Position numbers and translations under genes: made by a program
In this document: one piece after another, positions 34,377 to 45,769 of the stretch
Layout: each line of letters begins with the position of its first letter
Numbering within the stretch: position 1 is the stretch's first letter
The notes under the pieces: model-generated
The model's database searches: none
Told to the model about the DNA's origin: nothing
The model's input: the letters and a program-made list of their open reading frames with translations, nothing else
Source: Cyclina sinensis
Taxonomy: Eukaryota > Mollusca > Bivalvia > Venerida > Veneridae
Direction: 5' to 3'
DNA: 64,000 nucleotides
NCBI GenBank assembly: GCA_012932295.1
Contig: JAAONU010000003.1
Span: 26,026,361-26,090,360 of the forward strand

Positions 34377-34835
34377 CTTAGAGAATAAATGTTCTTTTTA
34401 CTACAGACACATTCTGATACTGAAATTCAATATGATTAAAAGCCCATGAAAGATTTAACTTATACACGGAATGATGAGGATGTGTCTGAAAGATGGATTA
34501 TTCATTGGTTTCATTTATAGAAAGCATGAGTTATTTGTAAAATATTGTATTGCAACTCTTTGGAGTTTATAATTGAAAGTCCTTTATGCTTGCATCATTT
34601 ATAAAATATTAAAATAACTGAAATTGAGAAAGGATAGTTTTACCAGAGATAGTAGTTATTTGGTCTGTCACGTGATATTAAGATCATTTCAGATTAAAAT
34701 TTCCTTTGCAAGTGAATTTGAGTTCACATCGATTGTTGACAAAGGCTCAGTAAAGATATACATGGTCTGTAACGCTTTACAGAAATTTCTTAATATTTTT
34801 AATAAAAAAAATGGTATACGTCTTTTTTCCTTTAG

Positions 34836-34961
34836 ATTATAGGCTGTCAACCTAAAAATTCGAAAGTCATGTACGAGTCTGTCAAAGCAGGTCACAGTGT
34901 GCACGAAAAGTCTTTTGACTCACTATCTGATGGAACCGCCGGAGATATTGAGGATAATTCG
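34836..34961 (+). CDS. Gene A exon 6
   Basis: Residues 210-251, 126 nt, phase 0 (tcctttag|ATTATA ... AATTCG|GTAATT). Encodes IIGCQPKNSKVM and SLSDGTAGDIEDNS. Gln214 sits where mammalian serine racemase has metal ligand Glu210, and the other metal ligands are also replaced, so a SerR-type divalent metal site is not conserved here. Confidence 0.88.
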
Positions 34962-35260
34962 GTAATTATGGTTACCGTCTCTTATTGAGATTTTCATTAA
35001 ACAAAACAAAAGGTAAAACTAAATACACTAAACGCTGTTCTGATTTTAGGCTCAGTGTTGTGTTTGAGGTTTTTAAATCTTTATTATATAAATTGCTTTA
35101 CTCGGTCCTTTTCTGTAAAACGAAATTTTCCATTTATGTTTTGTTTGTATTAATGGTCTGATAAAGCGGAGAGTAAGAAAACTTGTGGAATTCTACCTAA
35201 CATTTGAACCCAATGTTTCAACTGAAGAACACAGTTACTATTCCATGCTTTGTATTGCAG

Positions 35261-35362
35261 GTGACCTTTCCAGTTTGTTGCAAGTGTGTTGATGATTGGA
35301 TACTTGTAGATGAAGAACACATATCAGATGCCATTTTCTTCATGCTGGACAAACATCATAAG
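35261..35362 (+). CDS. Gene A exon 7
   Basis: Residues 252-285, 102 nt, phase 0 (tgtattgcag|GTGACC ... CATAAG|GTAAAA). Encodes VTFPVCCKCVDDWILVDEEH, the strand and helix where the family carries a VDD-x-V-x-EEEI-like pattern. No gene B counterpart is visible because the window ends first. Confidence 0.88.
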
Positions 35363-35949
35363 GTAAAAACACTGGTGTATAGTGATGTTAAGTGATGTCG
35401 TGATTGTATTTAGCGACCTACAAGCGCTCAAAGAAACAATTTATATCAAACAGCTTTATTTGTAAAGACCTTGGCTGTTTGAAATTATAACCTATTTTTT
35501 TTCTACAGCGTACCTGAAGAGTAATTTGTAAATGTTTATGATTATTTAAACAGGTATTAGCAAACTGACAACTCACTTGCTTAGACTGTTGCTTTTCATT
35601 AATAATATTTTCAGTAAAAATAGAATTTGAATATTGTTTGGCAAACAAAAAGAAATAAGAAAACGCTTACCATTCTACAGTGAATTTACAAAAAGAACCA
35701 TCTTGCTTTATTAGAAAACATGACTAACATTGTAACATATCTACTTATATGTAATTTATGATCGTGTTAACAAAAAAATCATAGAAATGGAACAAATGAT
35801 TTGAAAAAGAAACTTTGTATCTCATTTAACTGAACAGTTATCCTTTGTAAATAACAACTTGTTCCCAGTATGGAGTGACGTATGTGCGCATTTGTGTATC
35901 TGTATCAAGGTGTGTGTTTTAATGTGTATGTGTACGATGGATGATAGTG

Positions 35950-36530
35950 CAGTAAAAACTTTGCTTCCGACCACCTCTTTCAAGCGACTTCTGCCCTAAA
36001 CGACCATTCTGAATTCCCCCTGAGCGTTTTCAAACACTAAATTTAACCAATTAAGCGACGACCTGTTAAACGTGACTACCGACCGTGTATTTCAATACTG
36101 TTAAATCGTACAGGCCTAGAGCTATTGATTAACGGCTTTATCAGTTCTATTAGATTTTTATTGAGCACAGACGCTTTGTATTTTAGCAGTTTGATATTTA
36201 TATAATTTTTATTGAATAAATGTTTTAAATCTACGTAGAAAATGTCTTCAAAACGCAAAGTTTTAACACCAGATGAAAGGATGGAAGTTATAAAAAAATT
36301 GGGCCAAGGGCAATCGTGTAGAAAAATTGCAGACGACATGGGCGTGGGGAAAATCGCAAATACAGTCCATTCGTAAACGAAAACTGGAATTTATCGAAGA
36401 CTATGAAAGCATATAATTTTCAAGAAACCAATTTCAAACTCCAATCCTTAGTTAAGAGACCGCCTGTCTTAAGAGACCACTTTTCCTTCCTCCCTTGAGT
36501 GGTCTCTTAAGACAGGTTTTACTGTGGGTG
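35950..36530 (+). mobile_element. Tigger/pogo DNA transposon remnant in gene A intron 7
   Basis: About 580 bp. It starts CAGTAAAA near 35950, and the reverse complement of the right end also starts CAGTAAAA (right end ..TTTTACTG near 36526), as in Tigger-type terminal repeats. A CENP-B-like DNA-binding fragment lies inside (36241-36416). 'tcttaagagaccac' occurs twice near the right end as an inverted repeat. Internally deleted and non-autonomous. Confidence 0.7.
36241..36416 (+). pseudogene. Pogo/Tigger transposase N-terminal fragment
   Basis: ATG at 36241 opens a frame, MSSKRKVLTPDERMEVIKK, continuing GQGQSCRKIADDMGVGK, the first helix-turn-helix of CENP-B/pogo-type transposases. One extra base in the AAAA run at about 36350 shifts the frame; the next frame continues QIQSIRKRKLEFI and then stops. 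Only the DNA-binding start of the protein remains. Confidence 0.75.
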
Positions 36531-36796
36531 AATTGACATATTATTGAAAAGCTTCATAGAACATTACATAGAATTATTGTTTGATCTCCTCACGAGTTTA
36601 AATGAATTATTTTCCAAAAAGGTTTATGGGTATAATTTTCAGCATTTATGAAATTGCCATAAAATCATTTAGCCTTTGATTTTTTATATAAATAAACATG
36701 AATTTATAAAATCATAAAAATAATTTATTTGTTGTCTAATTTTTTGTGCCTTCTCGTATGTTTTGTTTATTTTTCAATTCGTTTTCTTTATTTAAG

Positions 36797-36928
36797 CTGA
36801 TTGAAGGTTCAGCCGGGGTGGCTATAGCCGCGTTGAAAATTCAGAAGGAAAGATTTAAAGGGAAGAATGTTGTACTGATCATGTGCGGTGCAAATATTAG
36901 CACAGGGCATACTAAAGACAATTATTGA
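36797..36928 (+). CDS. Gene A exon 8, terminal
   Basis: Residues 286-328 plus TGA at 36926-36928. Acceptor ctttatttaag|CTGATT. Encodes LIEGSAGVAIAAL, the conserved E-G-(A/S)-(A/G) turn, and VVLIMCGANIS. Cys315 occupies the position opposite the PLP ring nitrogen, which is Ser in serine racemase and Cys in mammalian serine dehydratase. A weak ATTAAA at 37307 could be a polyadenylation signal. Confidence 0.88.
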   Translation: MIEGSAGVAIAALKIQKERFKGKNVVLIMCGANISTGHTKDNY

Positions 36929-37814
36929 TAACCATATTAACTCGTAATTAACAGATGTCTTAAGTTTTGATATTACCAATGTTAACATGGAAAATGCATA
37001 CCACACAATATGGTTCTACAAAGAGATGGTATGTGAAATAGATTAAGTACAAAGGCGCTTTGGTAACCTGTTGTACCGCAGATAATGCTTTTAAGACAAT
37101 GCTTTTGCTCATAATTCATCACCTAGCACTCGGTAACAACAAGCTTAAAATGACTGTAATATTATTGTTAGATGTACATGTATTGGGGTCACATAAAACT
37201 TGCATTTGCATGTATTTCAGTTGGAAAAGCATACCTTGTCATAAGATAGTAAACCTAAGATTTGGAAATACACTTTACAGGGATTGACTCACAGATGGGC
37301 CAGACGATTAAAAAAAGAAGAAAATGTTTAATACATCTTGAAATTCTTGCTGTAATTGTGAAGAACATGCCTAAACTAAGTTACTGACTCACTTTTTGTT
37401 ACAGAAAAACATCAAAATATAAAGTTTTGCATACTTTCATCGGTAGAAAATTTCCCCCCTTAGTCATCCCGGGGTAGATACTTTCTGCTTGGTTACATTG
37501 CTGATGTAATTAAGCATGGTTATTTTTAATGTTAACACCAGAAAACTGTTGTATGGATTTAAATTGAGTAATATTACTTAACAAAGCTGTTTCAAGTTTT
37601 CAGACACGTACCAATACAAAAATAACTAACAGCTGGAGTGTAAATGAATGTCTATCGTTACCTTTCATAGAGCATTTAAATCCATCTTATTTTTTTTGAA
37701 TGAAAAGACTTTTTGAATACTTTTTTAATCTGATTCTATTCTTTTGTTGTCTTGTAGATTATTTTATCTTGGCACAGTATTCAGATTTGTGAAGTTAGCA
37801 GTGCGCGTGAATAG
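36929..37814. other. Gene A 3' flank
   Basis: Probable 3' UTR and intergenic AT-rich DNA. The 75-codon frame at 37060-37287 has no features. Nothing else supported. Confidence 0.35.
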
Positions 37815-39235
37815 ACTGCGGCGTGAAGTTTGGCTAATGGTGCCTTTACACATTTAGGTTGATCTTAAAAACGGATTGAAAACTATTTTTACAGCATATA
37901 ATGTAAATTGCAGGGGTATATAGGAAAGTTATCGACATGATTTAGCTTTTATTTTTTAAAATAAATTATTTAACAAAGTTCTAGCTTATCTGCAAAGACG
38001 ACTCGGAATCTCTTTGTACATTTACTCCCATGTACTCTTTGTTAATTACATTTCAGTTGATGATTAAGTAAAATATCAACAAGAACTAGCTTTGATTTTT
38101 TTTAACTTTTCGAATCCTGGCGGCCTAGCGGCCTGGCGGCCTAAACTTAAAATTTATCATAATTTGTGTTTATCTTAAAAACGTCTTGAAATCGATTTTT
38201 TCAGCATGTAATGTACATTTCAGGGGTAAATAAGCAAAATATCAACAAGAACTAGCTTTGATATTTTTTTTAAATTTTCGAAGTCTGGCGGCCTAGCGGC
38301 CTAAACTTAATATTTATCACAATTTATGTTTATCTTAAAAACGGCTTTAATTCGATTTTTACAGCATGCAATGTACATTTCAGGGATGATTAGGTAAAAT
38401 ATCAACACAAATATCAATATTTTGCTTATTCATCCCTGAAATCTACATTACATGCTGAAAAAATCGATTTCAAGCCGTTTTTAAGATAAACATAAATTAT
38501 GATAAAAATTAAGTTTAGGCCGCCAGGCCGCCAGGCCGCTAGGCCGCCAGACTTCGAAAACTTAAAAAAAAATCAAAGCTAGTTCTTGTTGATATTTTAC
38601 TTAATCATCCCTGAAATGTACATTGCATGCTGTAAAAATCGATTTCAAGCCGTTTTCAAGATAAACATAAATTATGATAAATATTAAGTTTAGGCCGCTA
38701 GGCCGCTGGGCTGCCAGGCCGCTAGGCCGCCAGGCCGCTAGGCCGCCAGGCTTCGAAAACTTAAAAAAAATCAAAGCTAGTTCTTGTTGATATTTTACTT
38801 AATCATCCCTGAAATGTACATTGCATGCTGTAAAAATCGATTTCAAGCCGTTTTTAAGATAAACATAAATTATGATAAATATTAAGTTTAGGCCGCTAGG
38901 CCGCTGAGCCGCCAGGCCGCTAGGCCGCCAAACTTCGAAAACTTAAAAAATATCAAAGCTAGTTCTTGTTGATATTTTACTTCATCATCAACTGAAATGT
39001 AATTTACAAAGAGTACATGGGAGTAAGTGTACAAAGAGATTCCGAGTCGTCTTTGCAGATAAGCTAGAACTTTGTTTAATAATTTATTTAAAAAAATAAA
39101 AGCTAAATCATGTCGATAACTTTCTTATACACCCCTGCAATTTACATTATATGCTGTAAAAATAGATTTCAATCCGTTTTTAAGATCAACCTAAATTGTG
39201 ATAAAGGCAGCCATCTTGACGCCGCTAGGCCGCTA
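37815..39235. repeat. Large foldback palindrome with GGCCGCCA/TAGCGGCC repeats
   Basis: Left arm (about 37815-38409) and right arm (about 38411-39235) are reverse complements over hundreds of bases: for example 'gcttatctgcaaagacgact' at 37984 and 'agtcgtctttgcagataagc' at 39044, and 'gttatcgacatgatttagct' at 37930 against its complement near 39097. The right arm carries extra copies of a ~180-195 bp unit ('aagtttaggccg' at 38511, 38689 and 38884), so arms are unequal. The centre is near 38410. Confidence 0.88.
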
Positions 39236-39375
39236 ACTTCACGCCGCCAGGCCGCTAGGCCGCTAACTTTACGCCGCCAGGCCGCTAGGCCGCCAGGCCG
39301 CTAACTTCACGCCGCCAGGCCGCTAGGCCGCTAACTTCACGCCGCCAGGCCGCTAGGCAGGCCGTAGCGCCAGCG
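39205..39375. repeat. GC-rich minisatellite (CGCCGCCAGGCCGCTAGGC)
   Basis: Short units 'ccgccaggccgctaggccg' and 'ctaacttcacg' alternate. The complement 'cggcgtgaagtttggc' appears at the far left of the palindrome (about 37820), so it belongs to the same foldback element. GC content is far above the surroundings. Confidence 0.85.
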
Positions 39376-39424
39376 CTAGTATAAACACTTCGGCACCGTA
39401 GTATAACTCAAAATCTACAGTATT

Positions 39425-40480
39425 CAGCTAATTTGTAATTTTTCGTTACATAAAAAAACATTTGATTGATAAATATTTAAAAGTTTTAAATATGTTACTG
39501 AGTGTAAAGAATTTGATCTTAAACTGAAACTATTATGTCAGCAATTTGATGCATTTGTTGGTTCAATTTTATCATACTCATCAGAGGTTTGGGGCTATAA
39601 TAAGTCTAAAGACATTGAACGTATACACATGAAATTTTGTAAAAGAATCTTAAATTGTTAGACTTAATACATGCAATGTATATGTAGAATTCATTGATCC
39701 ACAGCATGACTTTTAAATCCTTTAACAGTAGATTTTACCCACAACATTACCACGTGTACTTCTTTTTTAAAACATGCAAATGCGAGAGGTCAGTTAGGCA
39801 GATATCCTTTTTTTATTAATAGAAATGTAAGAATTATAAAATTCTGGTGTAGATTGATAATTACAGAAAATATTATCTTGCGAAAACGTTATGAGCAAAG
39901 TTTATACGATTGCCATAAAGGTAGTAAAAATTGGGTGACTGATGTTAAAAATATGCTAGATATATACGGTTTTCAGATTCTTTTGCTAATACAAATAAAA
40001 GTGATTGTAATTTTTTCCAAGATTGTTTAAACAAAGACTGCTTGAAATTTATAGACAAGAGTGGAATACAACGATTGAAAATAGTTTAGTCTTGGATTTT
40101 TATAAAATTTGTTAAACTATGCTAACATATAAAAATTACTTAGATATTTTACCGAAAAACTATAAATTTTTATTACAAGAATGTCAGCTCATGCTCTTAG
40201 AATCCAAACTGGAAGGTAGGTCAAAATAGATTGCCACGTAATGAAAGATATTGTCTTTGCTGTAACAACGTTGATATAGAGGACGAGTACCATGTCATAT
40301 TAATATGTCCATGTTTCTTAGAAATTAGAAAAAAGATTATTAAAAAAGCTTCCATAAAAACCCTCGATGTTAAAATTTATTGAACTGATTTGTAACACTA
40401 AAAAGAATATACTAATCAATCTGGCAAAATTTATTAAGGAAGCAATAATTACAGAAATTCTATTGTTAATTCTATCAATT
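39425..40480 (+). pseudogene. LINE ORF2 C-terminal region
   Basis: Broken + strand frames show AFVGSILSYSSEVWG and IERIHMKFCKRILN (RT thumb end), GQLGRYPFFINRNVRIIKFW, then NWVTDVKNMLD.YGF, and finally a Cys/His cluster CLCCNNVDIEDEYHVIL.CPCF near the 3' end, the C-terminal zinc-finger-like motif of these LINEs. Many frame breaks. The type may match the RT piece at 20769-21113 and the endonuclease piece at 54690-55450, but no overlap allows proof. Confidence 0.8.
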
Positions 40481-42403
40481 AAATTTGCTGTCTTCTGATT
40501 GTCTAAAACAATACAGCTATTCCTTTTAACAATATATGAGACATGTAGATTTTTTTTATTTTTAAGATGATTTATCTGTTATGTATATATGTATATTTAA
40601 CTACGTACAAAACTGTTTATTCTCAACATGATAATATCTATTGTTATTAATTTGAAATACCGTGTTGAAATAATAAATAACCTATAAATGTAACGTGACA
40701 TTGTATTTCAAGTATGTTAATAATTCGTTATAAATTTGTATTGAAAATTTATTGTATTGATCAATGTATTATAACATTGTGCATGATTATGTATTATGTA
40801 CAAGTCAAAATAAAAATATGTTAGGTTCTGTCTTATGCATTTGATCGATGAGAAATATGCCGCACAGAAGACAATTAAAACCAGTTTGTTGTTAACACTC
40901 ACCTGCTGGCGGCAATTGTGTTTGCCTTAGCGACCAGCGCAGACCAAGTTCAGCCTGCACATCCGTGCAGTTTGATCATTGTCTTCACTTTTCGCCATTC
41001 AGTCGGTAAATTTCAAGAAGCATACCTGTAAACAATTGATTGATCTGTCCAAATTGAAAGAGGGACAGGTCTATTTCACATATTTAGCAGGCTAAGGTTT
41101 AATAGTTCGTATTACTGGTTCTGAATGGCTGTTAATTTGGAAAAAAGCTACATATTCAAGAGAATACACACACAAAAAATGAAGCACCTTTTAGACTAGT
41201 GGAATTTTTTCAACATTTCTTTTAAATTTAACCTTACGTTCATTTTTTTTCTTGGAACCCAAAAGTCTTATAGGCCCCTACGTGGAATTAAGACCGACTT
41301 TACTTTAGATTGTTCTCGCTTTTATAATACAGCCTGTATATAAATATATGGATTTCATTTTCTATTGTCCGCTAAATTTACTTTTGAGTATCTAGTATGT
41401 AGGTATACAGAAATGCACAGGTGGATGAAGTCTGCTTTGTTATTAGGTCATTAAATGTCCATCGTTCTCTGAATTTCGCAGACGTGATATTTACATAATT
41501 GTTTTGTGGTTTCTTGAACAATGTGCTGAGAATGGACTTTAAATCTAAATAAGTAGTCTGATGTTGATATGATAGCTGTATGTATTATCGTATTTCCACT
41601 TTGAACAAATGATCTAAGCAGTCATAGTTCATATATTTCATAAAAAAAATTTTTTAACTTTCTTGGCTTTTTCTTCAACTATCACAATAAACTCGGGCAT
41701 AAAACGCTAATAATCGGGTACTGCTTAAATAGTGAAATTTATTTTCGTCTATTTCAATTTGCTTAAACGATGATAAATAACATTGCTGTTAAAACAACTC
41801 TGGAGTCTAAAAACTATGAACTTTAACATGAATTGATTAAAAATATAAATATATTTTTTTTCTGTGATATTTTTTCGGCGATTTCCAAAATCACATTAAT
41901 TTTGGTTGATTTCTAAGAAGCAGTTTAATTTAAAACATAGAATCGTAAGCACTTAAGCAACAATCAACCGAGAATAAAGTAAATAATAGTGTAACTTGTA
42001 ATTTTATCAGTTGATGTCGAGTATTACCACTGAAAAGACAGTGTACAACTCAATATCATGAAAAAGAACAATACATAGACACTTCTAAGAAATGCAAAGA
42101 TGAGGAGGAGGATGTCTACACTTGACATAGAGTAAACCCCATCTCTCATTGAAACATGTTGTTCTTTTCTTTCTATTTTATTCCCATCACAGTGATATTA
42201 ATACTCAAGTATTATTTATAGTAACAAAACCTCAAGAATTGCCTACCTGGGAGATATTTTCACGACAAATTTATTAATATATTGCTAGAACACAAGACGA
42301 AAAACTATTTGCCTTGTTTTCATGAATTTTTACAAAGTATACAACGTGATAAAAGAAAAACATTTGTGGACGTCAAAGTCTGACATATAATATATTTCCA
42401 TAT
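40481..42403. other. AT-rich interval; no gene found
   Basis: Includes the presumed LINE 3' UTR to about 40690. The remainder shows no exon, RNA gene or clear repeat. Confidence 0.3.
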
Positions 42404-43379
42404 ATACGCTTCACAAAAAGTCAAGCAACAAACATTTAAACTGTGAAAATATTTTTAAAAAACCTCAATAGTAAATGATTAGGTGCACAAATAATCTTGA
42501 ACCTTTCATCAAGTGAAATGTAAGATGCCTCCCCAAACCATCAAACTGCCGCCATCATAACGGTCGTGTTCTGCAACAGCACAAGCCACAAATCGTTCCC
42601 CTGGCTGTCTCCTTCTTCCTGACGTCCATCATTGATATCCAACCTGAATCTGGACTCTTCTCCACTGATTCAGCCAATTTGCATGTTGGCGAGCCCAGTT
42701 GAGACAAGTCTGACGCTGACGCTGACTCAGGGGGACCCGTTGTGCTGGTCGGCGTGAACGAAAGTCAGCCTAGTGAAGCCTGTTACGCACAGTTTGAGTG
42801 GAAACTCTGGTTCCTGTGGCAGATTCCAGTCTTCTGGCGGTCACAAAGCGTTGGCGCCTTGCAGAAGTGGCAAGGTACCGATCCTCTCGTTGTGTTGTAG
42901 CCCTCGGGCGACTACTTCTTGACCTTGCCGAGAATTGTCCAGTTGCCTGGAAGCGTTGAAAGGCCCTGTGGATGACGTTTCTATGGACGCCGAGCTGCCT
43001 AGCAACGTCACTCTGGGAAATACTACCCTGAAGCATTCCAATGGCATGAGCCACCTCAGCTTCTGTCAAAACTCGCCGAACCATTGTCACTAGTGAAAAC
43101 TGTACAGAAACTAGCCTGGGTTTTCTTTTTAATGAGTGCAATGACGAAACATAAAACGAAACTCAGTCTGATTTGACCAACAGGAAAACGTAAAATAGTA
43201 CCTAACACATCAAGTGCCGACTTCTCGTTTTGCACGTGCATCTTGTGCTGAGTGTAAACGATGTTAGGTTGCAATGATTACGTGCTTTTCTTCACATGTA
43301 CACTTATGTGAATTTATGTGTCATAGGACCAAAACGAGAAAAAAATGATTTTGTCGCTTGACTTTTTGTGAGGAGTATA
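42404..43379 (-). mobile_element. Tc1/mariner element, internally deleted, with TIRs
   Basis: Terminal inverted repeats: left 'acgcttcacaaaaagtcaag' (42406 on) and the complement of the right end 'actcctcacaaaaagtcaag' (right edge about 43379), both continuing with C(A/G)ACAAA. TA dinucleotides flank both. The interior carries the N-terminal transposase frame (42770-43084) and a shifted DDE-region fragment (GGSLMVWGG near 42530). About 976 bp, so roughly a third of the element is missing. Confidence 0.85.
42770..43084 (-). pseudogene. Tc1-type transposase N-terminal fragment
   Basis: From ATG at 43084: MVRRVLTEAEVAHAIGMLQ, then SQSDVARQLGVHRNVI, a paired-like helix-turn-helix, then an arginine-rich GRPR-hook-like linker SRSSRPRATT and the second HTH (TGTRVSTQTVRNRLH), ending at TAG. 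The initiator was chosen because related Tc1 proteins start just before the first HTH; an upstream in-frame ATG at 43141 adds 19 atypical residues. The rest of the catalytic domain is deleted or shifted. Confidence 0.85.
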
Positions 43380-44198
43380 AATATAACAAGTTAGATATGT
43401 CTGTCGGAATAAGCATAGACTCATTGATTAATTTGTTTTCATCGAGCTATTTATTAGTAAGTTCTATCTGAAAAAAGTAATCTTATTTATTTATAACTGT
43501 AACGTGCACTGGGTCTGGTAATGGTTTCTCCTTATACAACGATAGTTATATCAATTTTCCTTAGGTTTCTTTGTCGTTGATTATAAACAAAAGTGATAAA
43601 TTCACTGCTTTGATTGTAAACAAGAAATAAAATCAAAATGATTATGCTTCAAAGTTAGTAATATATAATTTTCAACTTTAATAGGTAACTTCTCGATAAG
43701 GCAATTCTTTCCCTGTACTAAGTTTGCAGATTCATATCCTGCTAGAAGCACAGTCAGGCACTAAATTTTGCCGTGAAGTATTACTGTTGCTTATAAACCG
43801 TTCAACCACTACACTGTTAATGAGACCTAAGTGTTTTAGCTTACCTTATACAGCTTGCCTTTGTCTCCAAGCCCTGAATACTGGTGAGATTCAGGAATTA
43901 GATGTAAAGTCATTGACCGAAAATCTTTACTTTATTATCTAATGGATATCTTCACTACTTCTCTCACTCTATGACCGGCCGAAGCAACGGAATACTTTAT
44001 CCACTTGAGTTTATTTATCGTCGGTACAAGTTGCCCAAATGACCGACGTCCCCTGCAGACATTAGTAATTTTATGTTGTTGGGGATAGTGCAAGATACAG
44101 AAAACACCCCATTCTAGAGACACTCCTGGTTCTTTGCGTGCTCAGTAAACAGCACTGATACATTGGACCTCGGTTTAACAATTGGTAATGTTAGTGAA
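43380..44198. other. AT-rich interval; no gene found
   Basis: No supported feature. The 72-codon frame at 43724-43942 has no recognisable motif. Confidence 0.3.
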
Positions 44199-44341
44199 GG
44201 AGCGGGAAATCGCTCTCGGACCCTTTGGTTACCAGAAACGCAGGGTACATAAATTTGCAGGTATGATTAAATGCTTTGGCCTAATCTCGGACCCTTGGGT
44301 TACCAGTCCATCGCGTTACCATTGAACCACTGATCCGCTCC
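44199..44341 (-). repeat. tRNA-like SINE head, split by a 71-bp duplication
   Basis: On the minus strand it starts GGAGCGG (44341-44335) with a D-arm-like 'atcagtggttcaatggtaac', an anticodon-arm-like 'tggactggtaacca', and ends CCGCTCC (44205-44199), the same acceptor stem as at 33937-34007. Between the arms a 22-bp direct repeat (44214-44235 and 44285-44306) flanks 49 nt that match the start of the Tc1 copy at 44440-44494. Confidence 0.75.
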
Positions 44342-44381
44342 TAGACTAGACTAAAGTTTGATGCTTATCTTATACCCACAA

Positions 44382-44384
<3 letters not shown>

Positions 44385-44424
<40 letters not shown>
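44385..44424. repeat. (TA)n microsatellite
   Basis: About 20 TA repeats immediately left of the Tc1 terminal sequence; TA is the Tc1 target, so the element probably inserted into or expanded this tract. Confidence 0.95.
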
Positions 44425-44425
<1 letters not shown>

Positions 44426-44992
44426 TCAACCGAAAAAAGAAACGCAGGGTACATAACATAAATTTGCAGGTATGATTGAATGCTTTGGCCTAAAATAATG
44501 AAAATCGGTCATACAACTTTAAAGGTCAGTTTACTTAACGTGGTATCTAAATTTGCTCAGCCGTGTGATGTATCGTGCCCCACTGAGAAAGTGTAAAAAA
44601 GGAAAAACTCACGTGCAGTTTAATGACAACATGTTGCTCAACACATTTTTGTGATATCACTGAATACTCTTGAGACATACACCTCACTTTCCGCTATTTA
44701 AAGTTAAATCTATCCATTCGATATCATGGTACGACTGACCCAAGTACAGAGGAGTCATGCTATTGCATTGCTATTGGAAGGTCAACAGCAACAACAGGTT
44801 GCTAGGCAGTTTGGTGTGAACATTCCCACCATAGAACGACCTGTCAGGCGCCTAAGGGAAACTGGAACCGTTGTCGACCGTCCTATATTGGGACGTACAG
44901 GTGTGACAACGCCACGTCATGACAGGACTGTACGTCTTGCCCACCTTCGTAATCACCACATTACTGCAATCGAAATGGCCACAGCTGGGTAA
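44425..44992 (+). mobile_element. 5' part of a Tc1-like element with truncated transposase
   Basis: Terminal sequence CTCAACCGAAAAAAGAAACG follows the (TA)n tract. After about 300 bp of leader, ATG at 44726 opens 88 codons: MVRLTQVQRSHAIALL, VARQFGVNIPTIERPVRRL (first HTH) and GRTGVTTPRHDR (GRPR-like hook), stopping at 44990-44992 where C-rich repeat begins. The catalytic domain and right TIR are missing. It is a different Tc1 lineage from the copies at 25085 and 42404. Confidence 0.82.
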
Positions 44993-45765
44993 GAACTTCC
45001 CCGCCTCCTCCCCCTCCTCTGCATGGGGACCCCCACATACAAACACCCTCTTCCGCATCCCCCACCAATTTATTTTTTTTCATTATCATTTTTTTAAATA
45101 TGCAGGTACTTGATTTCCATCGCCACCTCTGCATATGGACCCCACCCCGCGTTACGCCCCTAGAGTTTTTTTCGTTTTTTTTTAAGTATGTAGGTACTTG
45201 ACTCGCCCTCCCCTGCCATCAGATCCCGCACCCTCCCCCCCCCCCCACACACACACACAAATCTGTTTTTCTCCTATATAGGGAAAACCTTCTTAAGCTT
45301 TGAAATAAATTTTAGCTTACATGAGATGGGACTCTACCCCCACGCCTCTGCAAGGGACCCCCACCTCGGGCGTTACCCACACCCACCGAATTTGTTTTCC
45401 ATTATTGTTTAAAATACGTAGGTACTTGACTCCTCACCCTCCCCGCATGGGGACCCCTCTTAACACCCCCCCCCCCCCCTCACACACACACCAAAATTTT
45501 ATTTTTCATTATTTTTTTAAATATGTAGGTTAGTAGGTACTTGACCTTCTCTCCCACCATCAGACCCTCCCGCCCCGCCCCCCCCCCCCCACCAATAGAT
45601 TTCTATTGCCTCGCATAAGTAACCCACACTCACCCCCTAGTCAACAATTAAACTATTTATCTACATGGATGGGTAGGTACTTTCCCCATCCCCTGCATGA
45701 GACCCTCTCCCCCTTCCCCCATTTTTTATACACCCGAAGGGGGCAAATTATGTTATAGTCCTAGA
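44993..45765. repeat. C-rich degenerate tandem repeat
   Basis: Units containing 'atgtaggtacttgac' (near 45102, 45187, 45413 and 45523) followed by C-rich tracts, poly(C) (45234-45246, 45466-45479, 45580-45591) and (CA)n runs. Plus-strand proline-rich open frames here are by-products of composition. Confidence 0.75.
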
Positions 45766-45769
45766 CCCC

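Noticed and set aside
37060..37287. 75-codon open frame after gene A
   Set aside because: Falls in the presumed 3' UTR/flank, without family features; gene A's stop at 36928 agrees with the family C-terminus.
39110..39304. Arginine/alanine-rich open frame
   Set aside because: It lies across the end of the foldback and the GC-rich minisatellite; repeat-derived composition only.
45321..45533. Proline/threonine-rich open frame
   Set aside because: Caused by the C-rich tandem repeat; no domain or splice support.
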